From: WVWW01 sp041568335
GTDB lineage: Bacteria; Acidobacteriota; Polarisedimenticolia; Polarisedimenticolales; Polarisedimenticolaceae
Assembly: GCA_041568335.1 (NCBI GenBank)
Contig: JBFFZZ010000137.1
Location: 1-7,884, forward strand
Direction: 5' to 3'
DNA: 7,884 bases
Under the pieces are notes generated by a model. The model worked only from the letters and a program-made list of their open reading frames with translations, was not told the DNA's origin and made no database searches. Position numbers and translations under genes: made by a program. Numbering within the stretch: position 1 is the stretch's first letter; each line of letters opens with the position of its first letter. This document shows positions 1 through 7,884 of this stretch, in pieces.

Positions 1-2540
<2,540 letters not shown>

Positions 2541-2603
2541 GCGTAAAATAACTGCCACAAAGACGCTGCAGGGGGTTCGACGAGACTCGCCCCGGGTGGC
2601 GTA

Positions 2604-2609
2604 GAGGGA
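2604..2609 (+). promoter_or_regulatory. Shine-Dalgarno of the Hsp20 gene
   Basis: GAGGGA lies directly against the ATG at 2609, leaving no spacer, but 8 nt before the in-frame GTG at 2618. Normal ribosome spacing therefore favours the GTG as the start. Confidence 0.55.
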
Positions 2610-2617
2610 TGGGAATC

Positions 2618-3073
2618 GTGGCGATCCAGCGCTGGGACCCGCAACGCGACATGATCGAGTTGCAGGGACGCATGAACCGGTTGTTCGACGACGTTTTGTC
2701 GCGTTCGATCGGGGCGGAGCCCGCCGAGAGTGTGGGCTCGGGAGCGTGGAGGCCACCCGTCGATCTGATCGAGGAGCCCGCGCGTTACGTGCTGCGGGCG
2801 GATTTGCCCGGTGTGGGCGCGTCCGATGTCGAGATCCAGATCGAGGACGGCAAGCTGTTCCTGCGCGGGGAGCGTCGCGCGGACCCCGGAGTCAGCCGCG
2901 AGAGCTACCTCCGCGTCGAGCGGCCGCAGGGCCGGTTCGCGGTCCAGATCACCCTCCCCCCCTCGGTCCGCCACACGGCGATCCGGGCCACCCATCGTAA
3001 CGGGGTGGTCGAGGTCCTGATGCCCAAGCGCAAGGACGAGCCGCCGAGCCGGATCGAGGTCTCCTCGCACTAA
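2618..3073 (+). CDS. hsp20: Hsp20/alpha-crystallin family small heat-shock protein
   Basis: This is an ATP-independent holdase that forms oligomers and keeps unfolding proteins in a state that DnaK and ClpB can recover. With the GTG start it is 151 residues, normal for bacterial class A small Hsps. The N-terminal arm (AIQRWDPQRDM, then LQGRMNRLFDD) is the classic family opening. The alpha-crystallin domain runs from about PVDLIEEP to the NGVVEVLMPK end strand (residues 128-137), where GVVEV replaces the usual GVL. A C-terminal I-x-I/V tail motif (IEV, 146-148) normally bridges dimers into oligomers. The ATG at 2609 would add three residues (MGI) but overlaps the ribosome site. The gene begins 77 nt after clpB and ends shortly before grpE, suggesting one stress operon. 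I saw no CIRCE or ROSE-type element in the 77-nt gap, only an AT-rich TAAAAT at 2544-2549 with no partner -35. Confidence 0.93.
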   Translation: MAIQRWDPQRDMIELQGRMNRLFDDVLSRSIGAEPAESVGSGAWRPPVDLIEEPARYVLRADLPGVGASDVEIQIEDGKLFLRGERRADPGVSRESYLRVERPQGRFAVQITLPPSVRHTAIRATHRNGVVEVLMPKRKDEPPSRIEVSSH

Positions 3074-3139
3074 TCCCCGAGTGGCGATAGCATTTGTTCC
3101 CGGCCGGGCGGACCGGATCGGATGGGAGTTCGTGAAGCG

Positions 3140-3763
3140 ATGAGCGGGAAAACCGACAGCCGCACCCACGGCGAACGAAAAGACCTTCAGCCGGAGGAGA
3201 GCGAGTTCAAGGTCGAGGACAAACGTCACTGGCGGCGGGGCGACCAGGACGGCGAGGGCGAGTCCGAGGAAGTCGAACCGGCCCGGCCGACGATTGTCGA
3301 CGAGTATCGCCGGCGCACCGAGGATGCCGAGCAGAAGCTGCACGAGTACATCGAGGCGTTCAAGCAGTTTCGCAAAGAGCAGGAAAGAGTGCGCGTGCGG
3401 CTCAACCGCGACATCCAGCGCAAGGTCGACCTGCGATTCGGGGAGCTCGTCAGGGAGCTGTTGAGCTCGGTCGACGATCTCGATCGTGCGCTGGAGCACG
3501 TCGGCGACGGCGAAGGTGCCCGGAACCTGGCCCGCGGTGTCCGGATGGTGCGCAACAAGTTTCTCGAGACGCTCGAGCGACACGGTGTCGAAAGGATGGA
3601 GCCCGACGGCGAGGAGTTCGATCCGAACACCACCGAGGCGGTCCGCATGGACCCGGTGGACGACGACCGGGACGGCAAGATCACGGAGACCCTGCGCCCG
3701 GGTTACCGCCTCGGCGAGCACATCATCCGCGCGGCGCAGGTCGCCGTCGGACGCCGATCCTGA
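3140..3763 (+). CDS. grpE: GrpE, nucleotide exchange factor for DnaK
   Basis: GrpE is a cytosolic dimer that opens the DnaK nucleotide cleft and releases ADP, setting the pace of the Hsp70 cycle. The start chosen gives 207 residues (E. coli GrpE has 197). The first ~50 residues are highly charged and low in complexity, as usual. A long heptad-like helix follows (DEYRRRTEDAEQKLHEYIEAF and onward to LNRDIQRKV), then the four-helix dimer region (ELLSSVDDLDRALEH, then ARGVRMVRNKFLETLERHGVE). The C-terminal beta-domain ends in FDPN-TTEAV and GYRLGEHIIRAAQVAV. The usual HEAV is TEAV here and the usual RPA is RAA; both are mild departures. An in-frame ATG at 3122 would add six residues. I prefer 3140 because GGGAG (3124-3128) lies 11 nt upstream, whereas 3122 has no visible ribosome site. 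dnaK itself is not in the window. Confidence 0.93.
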   Translation: MSGKTDSRTHGERKDLQPEESEFKVEDKRHWRRGDQDGEGESEEVEPARPTIVDEYRRRTEDAEQKLHEYIEAFKQFRKEQERVRVRLNRDIQRKVDLRFGELVRELLSSVDDLDRALEHVGDGEGARNLARGVRMVRNKFLETLERHGVERMEPDGEEFDPNTTEAVRMDPVDDDRDGKITETLRPGYRLGEHIIRAAQVAVGRRS

Positions 3764-3782
3764 CGCACGCGCGGTGGCCGCG

Positions 3783-4799
3783 GTGAGCGAGGAATCCGGG
3801 CTTCGACGGCTCGGGAGCTACGTCCGCTTCACCCGTCCCTTCACGCTGCTCCCCCCGTTGCTCGGCGTCGTCTCGGGCGCGATCACGGCCTGGGGATCGG
3901 CGGCCAACCCGCACGTGCTGGCCGGTGAGCCGCGGCGAGTCACCTGGAGCATCGTCTGGACGGTCGCCCTGGGTTCGCTCTGCGCGGGGCTGCTCAATGC
4001 GGCGTCCAACGTGATCAACCAGTACTACGACATCGAGAACGACCGCATCAACAAGCCACATCGCCCGCTCGCGACCGGATCCATCTCGATGCGCGCCGGC
4101 TGGTGGTATGCGGTTTTTCTTTACGTGCTCGCGGTCGTTCCGACATGGCTCGTCGTGATCTACCCGGCGACCACCGTGAGCGAGAAGCTGTTCGCCGGGC
4201 TGGAAAGACACGAGTGCTTCTTCGTGTACCTGGCGGGCATGCTGTTCACCTTCATCTACAGTGCGCCGGCCTTCGGCCGCACCAAGGCCAACGCCTTCCT
4301 GGCCAACCTGACGATCGCGATCCCCCGCGGATGCCTGCTCAAGGTCGCCGGGTGGTCGATGGTCGCCTCGATCTTCCGCGTCGAGCCCTGGTTCATCGGT
4401 GGGATCTTTTTCCTGTTCCTCCTCGGTGCCTCGACGACGAAGGACTTTTCCGACATGAAAGGCGACGCGGCGGCGGGGTGCCGGACTCTGCCGATCCGCT
4501 ACGGTGTCGACCGCGCCGCAAAAATGATCTCGCCGTTTTTCGTCGTGCCGTGGCTGCTGCTGCCCGTCGGCGCGTGGGTCGAGGACCCGGGCCACCCGGG
4601 ACAGGCTATCCTGACCGGCAATCCGTGGCTGCTGACGGGGCTCGGTATCGGGCTCGCACTCTGGGGCGCGTACACGCTGACCTTGGTGCTCGAGGATCCG
4701 AAGGCGCTGGCCGAGGTCGAGAACCACCCGTCCTGGACGCACATGTACCTGATGATGATGGTCGCCCAGGTCGGGTTCGTGGTGGCCTATGTCGTGTAG
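3783..4799 (+). CDS. UbiA-family membrane prenyltransferase
   Basis: UbiA-family enzymes are polytopic inner-membrane proteins that transfer an isoprenyl chain from its diphosphate to an acceptor (quinone ring, heme, chlorophyllide or a glycerol-phosphate lipid), with Mg2+ held by two Asp-rich motifs. Both motifs are intact: NQYYDIEND at residues 79-87 followed by INKP and RPLATG, and DFSDMKGD at 221-228. The family signature YSAPAF followed by LANL and IPRG is also present. The protein is 338 residues with about eight hydrophobic segments, a little longer than typical UbiA. The N-terminal RLGSYVRFTRPFTLLPP is the usual entry into helix 1. GTG 3783 is chosen; GTG 3774 is an equal alternative, as neither has a clear ribosome site. 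Only 19 nt separate it from grpE. The motif style lies between chlorophyll-synthase-like and archaeal DGGGP-synthase-like members, so the substrate is left open. Confidence 0.9.
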   Translation: MSEESGLRRLGSYVRFTRPFTLLPPLLGVVSGAITAWGSAANPHVLAGEPRRVTWSIVWTVALGSLCAGLLNAASNVINQYYDIENDRINKPHRPLATGSISMRAGWWYAVFLYVLAVVPTWLVVIYPATTVSEKLFAGLERHECFFVYLAGMLFTFIYSAPAFGRTKANAFLANLTIAIPRGCLLKVAGWSMVASIFRVEPWFIGGIFFLFLLGASTTKDFSDMKGDAAAGCRTLPIRYGVDRAAKMISPFFVVPWLLLPVGAWVEDPGHPGQAILTGNPWLLTGLGIGLALWGAYTLTLVLEDPKALAEVENHPSWTHMYLMMMVAQVGFVVAYVV

Positions 4800-4902
4800 G
4801 CCAACGCTTCATTCCTGCAATCGGCCGATCCGCGATCCTTTTTCAAAACGGTAACCGGGGGCCTTTGCCGCGGCGTAGTCGGGATGGATCGCGAGGTTGT
4901 CC

Positions 4903-4943
4903 CGTCGGATTCCAGAAATGAAGAGATTCTGTGGAATCCGATG
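4903..4943 (+). terminator. Hairpin downstream of the prenyltransferase gene, possible terminator
   Basis: TCGGATTCCA (4905-4914) and TGGAATCCGA (4932-4941) are perfect reverse complements, extended by a G-T and a C-G pair outside. An inner AGAA/TTCT stem can add four pairs with a 2-nt bulge. It lies 104 nt after the prenyltransferase stop. Only a TTT (4946-4948) follows the stem, so it is a poor intrinsic terminator; it could instead be an RNA-stability hairpin or an operator. The hairpin is seen directly; the function is inferred. Confidence 0.35.
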
Positions 4944-4955
4944 CGTTTCCCGGCG

Positions 4956-4984
4956 TTGACACCGAACGGCGCCACCCGTACCTA
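4956..4984 (+). promoter_or_regulatory. Candidate sigma-70-type promoter for the secreted-protein gene
   Basis: A perfect TTGACA (4956-4961) is followed after 17 nt by TACCTA (4979-4984), a weak match to TATAAT. Transcription would begin near 4991, leaving a leader of about 60 nt that contains the second hairpin before the ATG at 5054. The -35 and spacing are good and the -10 is poor. Confidence 0.3.
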
Positions 4985-4993
4985 ATGAAGAGG

Positions 4994-5034
4994 AAAAAAC
5001 GGATTCCACCGAGACTTCGCTCGGAACGAATCCG
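4994..5034 (-). terminator. Intrinsic-terminator-like hairpin facing left
   Basis: CGGATTC (5000-5006) pairs with GAATCCG (5028-5034), and inside it CCGAG (5009-5013) pairs with CTCGG (5020-5024) around a 6-nt loop. On the + strand the stem is preceded by A6 (4994-4999), so on the minus strand the hairpin is followed at once by T6, the layout of a rho-independent terminator. No minus-strand gene that would use it is visible, so it might limit antisense transcripts or be left over from an earlier gene order. Confidence 0.45.
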
Positions 5035-5053
5035 CCCGTCGAGACCAACGAAC

Positions 5054-7884
5054 ATGACGCGATCCCTCCCAAGTACTCGAGACCGGTGTTCACGCTCGAA
5101 CCCCCGATGGCTCCTCTTGAGGGGGATCGCGGTCTGGATGCTGGCGAGCGCCGCGCTGTGGGCGGCGCCGACGGGCTACATCATGGACACGCAGAGCGGC
5201 CAGGAGCTGGAACACACGAACAACACCAAGCTCTGGTATGCACACGGTCGCTGGTGGGGGATCGCGCAGGATTCGTCGTCCGACGACTGGTTCCGTTATC
5301 AAAACGATGGTCCCGTGCCGGGTTCACCGGGCACCCAGGGAGGCTGGACCAACACGTCGGTCAACATCGACAATCGCAACAGCACGCGCATCGACCTCTG
5401 GTACAACGAGGCGGACGACGTCGTCCTCGTGCTCCGCATGCACAGCTCCGGCGGAACGTACAACGAGTACATCTGGGATTCGCTGTTGGACCACTACGTG
5501 TACGACGCCGGGTTCGGCGACGTGCCGATCCCCGGCGCAACCCGGGAGGCGTCGCCGTGCATCGCCCAGGACTCCACCGGCCAGGTCTTCATCGCCTACG
5601 ACGTGGGAGGCGTCGTGACTTTGGAGTACAGCAGGAACCCGAGCCGGAAACAGTTCGAGTCCATCACGATGGACACGGGAGCGCCGAGCGATCTGGTGAA
5701 CCGGACCGCCCTGATGCCCTTTCCCGATAGCGTCGACGGACCTCAAATGGGCCTGCTGTACTACGCGGCCGGTGGCTCGTTGACTTTTCGCCGGCACGAC
5801 GACGACGCCGGCGACACGACGGCCGACTGGGCGAGTGAGACAGTGGACGTGTCGATGTCGGCCGACGACCACGTCTGCTTGCGGTCCAACGGCCAGACCG
5901 GCGACGTCTTTGCCGTGGTGCGGACGGACCTCGGCGCGGTGAACTACTACCGGCGCCCCACCGGGGGTGGCTGGAGCCCTCCGACGACGCTCGTCGGCGA
6001 AGGCGAGGACGCCACACGTCCCCAGCTCGTCGTCGAGGAGGACAACAACGAGGTCTACGTCTTCTGGACGGATTTTGTGACCGACGCGATCGTCTACAGC
6101 CGGTCACCGGCCGGGACGGTCGATTTCAGCATCCCGCTCGAGGTGATCGGCAACGACAATCTCGACGCGTTCAACGACGTCCAGACGCCCAAGCACGGGG
6201 TAACCTGTGCGACCGATTTGATGGTCTGGGCCAATACGTCGGGCGCTACCTGGTACAACCCCCTCCAGGTCCTGTGGTACCTCGACACCGACGGCGATCA
6301 GTACGGCGACACGACGACCAGCATCGCCGCATGCTCCCCTCCGGCCGGGTACGTGAGACATCCGGGCGATTGCGACGAGACCGACGCCGGCGTCAACCCG
6401 GGGGCGATCGAGAGTTGCGACGGTGTGGACAACGACTGCAACGGTGTCGTGGACGACGGGGGAACGACCTGGTACCGGGATGCCGACGGCGACGGCTACG
6501 GAGATCCGACGGACAGCCAGGTGTCGTGCACCCAGCCCGCCGGTTTCATTCTCGCCGCGGGAGATTGCGACGACGGCGATGCCACGATCAATCCGGACGG
6601 CACCGAGGTTTGCGACGGCGAGGACAACGATTGTGACGGCATGGTCGATGAGGAAGACGGCTCTCCACCCCATGTCCCGTGGTACCGCGATGCGGACGGC
6701 GACGGTTTCGGAGATATCGGCGATGTCATCGTGACCTGCGCGCAGCCGCCGGGTTATGTGCTGGACTCGAACGATTGCGACGATACCGACCCCGCGATCA
6801 ACCCGAACGCGGTCGAGGTCGCGGATGGCGTGGACAACGACTGCAACGGACTCGTCGACGATCTGCCACAGCCGATCGGCTACATCCTGGCACCCGAAAG
6901 CGGCCAGGAGCTGCAACACACGAACAACACGAAGCTCTGGCACGCGCATGGCCGCTGGTGGTGCATCGCACAGGACACGTCCACCGATGATTGGTTCCTT
7001 TTCGAGAACGACGGCGCGATCCCCGCGATGCCGGGCACCCAGGGGGGCTGGACGCAAACTTCGGTCAACGTGGATTCTCGCAACACCGCGCTGATCGACC
7101 TCTGGTACAACGAGACGGAGGACGTGGTGCACGTTCTCCGGTTCCACGACAACGGCGGCACCTACAACGAATACGTCTGGAACGCCGGTCTCAACCGGTA
7201 CGAGATCGACGGAGCCCTCGGAGACGTCTCGCTTCCCGGAGCGACACGCGGTTCGGACCCGTGTATCGCGGTCGACTCCACGGGACAGGCGTTCGTCGCC
7301 CGCGACTCCGCCGGTGTGATCACGGTGGACCACAGTACGGATGCCGCCAGGAGCTCGTGGACGAGTTACACGCTGGCGACCGGCGCACCCCCGAGTGCGT
7401 CGACTCGGGCGGCGCTGATCCCCTACAACGACGCGGTCGACGGCGGCCAATTGGGTCTGTTGTATTTTTCGGCGGCGGACACGCTGACCTTCGCCAGGCA
7501 CGACGACGATGCCGGGGACGGCGCGCTGGACTGGACGAGCGAGACGGTGGATTCGATGACGCAGGCCGACGACCACGTTTGTCTTCGTGCCAGCCGTGTC
7601 ACGGGCGATGTCTTCGCGATCGTCCGGACCAACCCCGGAGACGTCGACTACTACAGGCGTCCGGCCGGTGGCGCGTGGGGCCTCAAGACGACGTTGGCGA
7701 GCGGGGCCCTCGCGGCCACTCGTCCGCAGCTCGTCGTCGACGAGACCAACAACGAGGTGTACGCCTTCTGGACGGACTGGACGGCGGACACGATCGTGTA
7801 CAGCAAGTCCCCGGCCGACACGACCGGTTTCAGCCCTGTGGCGGAGATCATCGCGTATCCCGGGATCGACCAGTTCGACGACGT
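5054..7884 (+). CDS. Large secreted protein: two copies of a beta-rich module flanking MopE-type metal-binding repeats (3'-truncated)
   Basis: The frame is open for 943 codons and runs off the window, so the stop lies downstream. The start region is Arg-rich, then hydrophobic (GIAVWMLASAALWAAP, about residues 25-40), which looks like a Sec signal peptide although the cleavage site is not ideal. The order is module 1 (residues 41-406), three MopE-type repeats (408-603), and module 2 (609 to the window end). The modules contain recurring strand patterns such as SPCIAQDSTGQVFIAY, DDHVCLRS and RPQLVVEEDNNEVYVFWTD, suggestive of a beta-propeller. I do not recognise the family. The repeats match the MopE-type putative metal-binding family, so the protein is probably extracellular or on the surface and binds Ca2+ or another metal. 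An in-frame ATG at 4985 would add 23 basic residues; 5054 is preferred because 4985 lies on the candidate promoter and would bury the signal peptide. Neither has a strong ribosome site. The function is unknown. Confidence 0.85.
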   Translation, partial: MTRSLPSTRDRCSRSNPRWLLLRGIAVWMLASAALWAAPTGYIMDTQSGQELEHTNNTKLWYAHGRWWGIAQDSSSDDWFRYQNDGPVPGSPGTQGGWTNTSVNIDNRNSTRIDLWYNEADDVVLVLRMHSSGGTYNEYIWDSLLDHYVYDAGFGDVPIPGATREASPCIAQDSTGQVFIAYDVGGVVTLEYSRNPSRKQFESITMDTGAPSDLVNRTALMPFPDSVDGPQMGLLYYAAGGSLTFRRHDDDAGDTTADWASETVDVSMSADDHVCLRSNGQTGDVFAVVRTDLGAVNYYRRPTGGGWSPPTTLVGEGEDATRPQLVVEEDNNEVYVFWTDFVTDAIVYSRSPAGTVDFSIPLEVIGNDNLDAFNDVQTPKHGVTCATDLMVWANTSGATWYNPLQVLWYLDTDGDQYGDTTTSIAACSPPAGYVRHPGDCDETDAGVNPGAIESCDGVDNDCNGVVDDGGTTWYRDADGDGYGDPTDSQVSCTQPAGFILAAGDCDDGDATINPDGTEVCDGEDNDCDGMVDEEDGSPPHVPWYRDADGDGFGDIGDVIVTCAQPPGYVLDSNDCDDTDPAINPNAVEVADGVDNDCNGLVDDLPQPIGYILAPESGQELQHTNNTKLWHAHGRWWCIAQDTSTDDWFLFENDGAIPAMPGTQGGWTQTSVNVDSRNTALIDLWYNETEDVVHVLRFHDNGGTYNEYVWNAGLNRYEIDGALGDVSLPGATRGSDPCIAVDSTGQAFVARDSAGVITVDHSTDAARSSWTSYTLATGAPPSASTRAALIPYNDAVDGGQLGLLYFSAADTLTFARHDDDAGDGALDWTSETVDSMTQADDHVCLRASRVTGDVFAIVRTNPGDVDYYRRPAGGAWGLKTTLASGALAATRPQLVVDETNNEVYAFWTDWTADTIVYSKSPADTTGFSPVAEIIAYPGIDQFDD
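5174..6271 (+). repeat. Beta-rich module, copy 1
   Basis: Residues 41-406 of the secreted protein, starting GYIMDTQSGQEL. About seven strand-rich segments can be picked out by their alternating hydrophobic and Asp/Gly-turn pattern, which fits a 6-7 blade propeller by eye only. It contains an acidic loop HDDDAGD (248-254) and cysteines 169, 275 and 385. Its last strand (NPLQVLWY) runs straight into the first metal-binding repeat without a linker. Confidence 0.8.
6275..6862 (+). repeat. Three MopE-type Asp/Cys metal-binding repeats
   Basis: Units begin at 6275 (residue 408), 6470 (473) and 6680 (543). Each follows the plan WY-x-D-x-DGD-x-(Y/F)GD, then C-x-x-P-x-G(Y/F), (G/N)DCD(D/E)-x-D, NP and DG-x-DNDC-x-G-x-VD. 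The DxDGD loops resemble calcium-binding thrombospondin-3-like loops; the four cysteines would form two disulfides outside the cytoplasm. Unit 2 carries a short extra tail (EDGSPPHVP). Unit 3 has ADG (A590) where units 1 and 2 have CDG, so it has three cysteines (562, 575, 597) rather than four. Confidence 0.9.
6878..7884 (+). repeat. Beta-rich module, copy 2 (cut by the window end)
   Basis: Residues 609-943 repeat residues 41-375 at an offset of 568 codons. By hand count about 71 of the first 102 residues are identical, and identity falls somewhat further on. The acidic HDDDAGD loop, DDHVCLR and RPQLVV blocks are all retained. One difference is a new cysteine at 637 (RWWC) where copy 1 has G69 (RWWG). 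Confidence 0.85.

Larger units (their letters stand above)
4905..5034. repeat. Four alternating copies of CGGATTC / GAATCCG
   Basis: CGGATTC is at 4906-4912 and 5000-5006; its reverse complement GAATCCG is at 4934-4940 and 5028-5034. Copies 1+2 form one hairpin and 3+4 a second. Copy 2 can also pair with copy 3, since TGGAATCCG (4932-4940) and CGGATTCCA (5000-5008) are perfectly complementary over 9 nt, so the two hairpins compete with a third fold. The identical half-sites could equally be two palindromic protein-binding sites. Confidence 0.6.

Noticed and set aside
2571..2593. GGTTCGA resembling a tRNA T-arm between clpB and the Hsp20 gene
   Set aside because: No 5-bp stem with a 7-nt loop forms around it, and no anticodon arm, D-arm or acceptor stem can be found nearby.
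3082..3097. TGGC followed by TTTGT, resembling a sigma-54 promoter before grpE
   Set aside because: The spacing is off by one base and the -12 element lacks the needed GC, so it does not fit the consensus.
4820..4843. Palindrome ATCGGCCGAT and a T5 run just after the prenyltransferase gene as a terminator
   Set aside because: The palindrome has no loop, and the only hairpin next to the T-run has a 4-bp GATC stem, too weak to support a terminator call.
4809..5093. Minus-strand frame of 94 codons across the intergenic region
   Set aside because: No recognisable domain, it overlaps the start of the secreted-protein gene, and it would be read through the leftward terminator-like hairpin. Treated as chance.
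6104..7576. Minus-strand open frame of 490 codons
   Set aside because: It is antisense to the secreted-protein frame, whose + strand product has clear MopE motifs and an internal duplication. The apparent repeats in the minus product mirror that duplication.

Overview
The window is GC-rich DNA with dense plus-strand coding, typical of a Gram-negative bacterium. All supported genes are on the + strand. The secreted MopE-type metal-binding repeats in the last gene are common in myxobacteria and other former Deltaproteobacteria, and also occur in other environmental phyla. That suggests, but does not prove, a myxobacterium-like or other environmental lineage. Nothing here fixes the taxonomy: there is no rRNA or tRNA.

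Positions 1-3763 are a protein-quality-control block: a ClpB disaggregase whose first codons lie before the window, an Hsp20 small heat-shock protein, and GrpE, the nucleotide-exchange factor of DnaK. The three fit one pathway. Hsp20 holds unfolding clients in accessible aggregates, and DnaK (recycled by GrpE) with ClpB pulls them out. dnaK and dnaJ are not in the window. Gaps between the genes are short (77 nt and 66 nt with the starts chosen here), so co-transcription is likely.

At 3783-4799, only 19 nt after grpE, sits an integral-membrane UbiA-family prenyltransferase with both Asp-rich motifs intact. It is probably on the same transcript, but its substrate cannot be named from sequence alone.

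Positions 4800-5053 are non-coding. They hold two hairpins built from four alternating copies of CGGATTC/GAATCCG, whose arms can also pair across hairpins. The second hairpin has a T6 run on its minus-strand side, like a leftward intrinsic terminator. A TTGACA box with a weak -10 is a candidate promoter for the next gene.

From 5054 to the window end, one frame stays open for 943 codons without a stop. It encodes a probable secreted protein: signal-like N-terminus, a ~366-residue beta-rich module that I do not recognise (propeller-like by pattern), three MopE-type Asp/Cys metal-binding repeats, then a second copy of the same module. The repeat offset is 1704 nt (568 codons) where the copies begin, and the same offset holds where the window cuts the second copy. 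This large duplicated protein is the most interesting item in the window.
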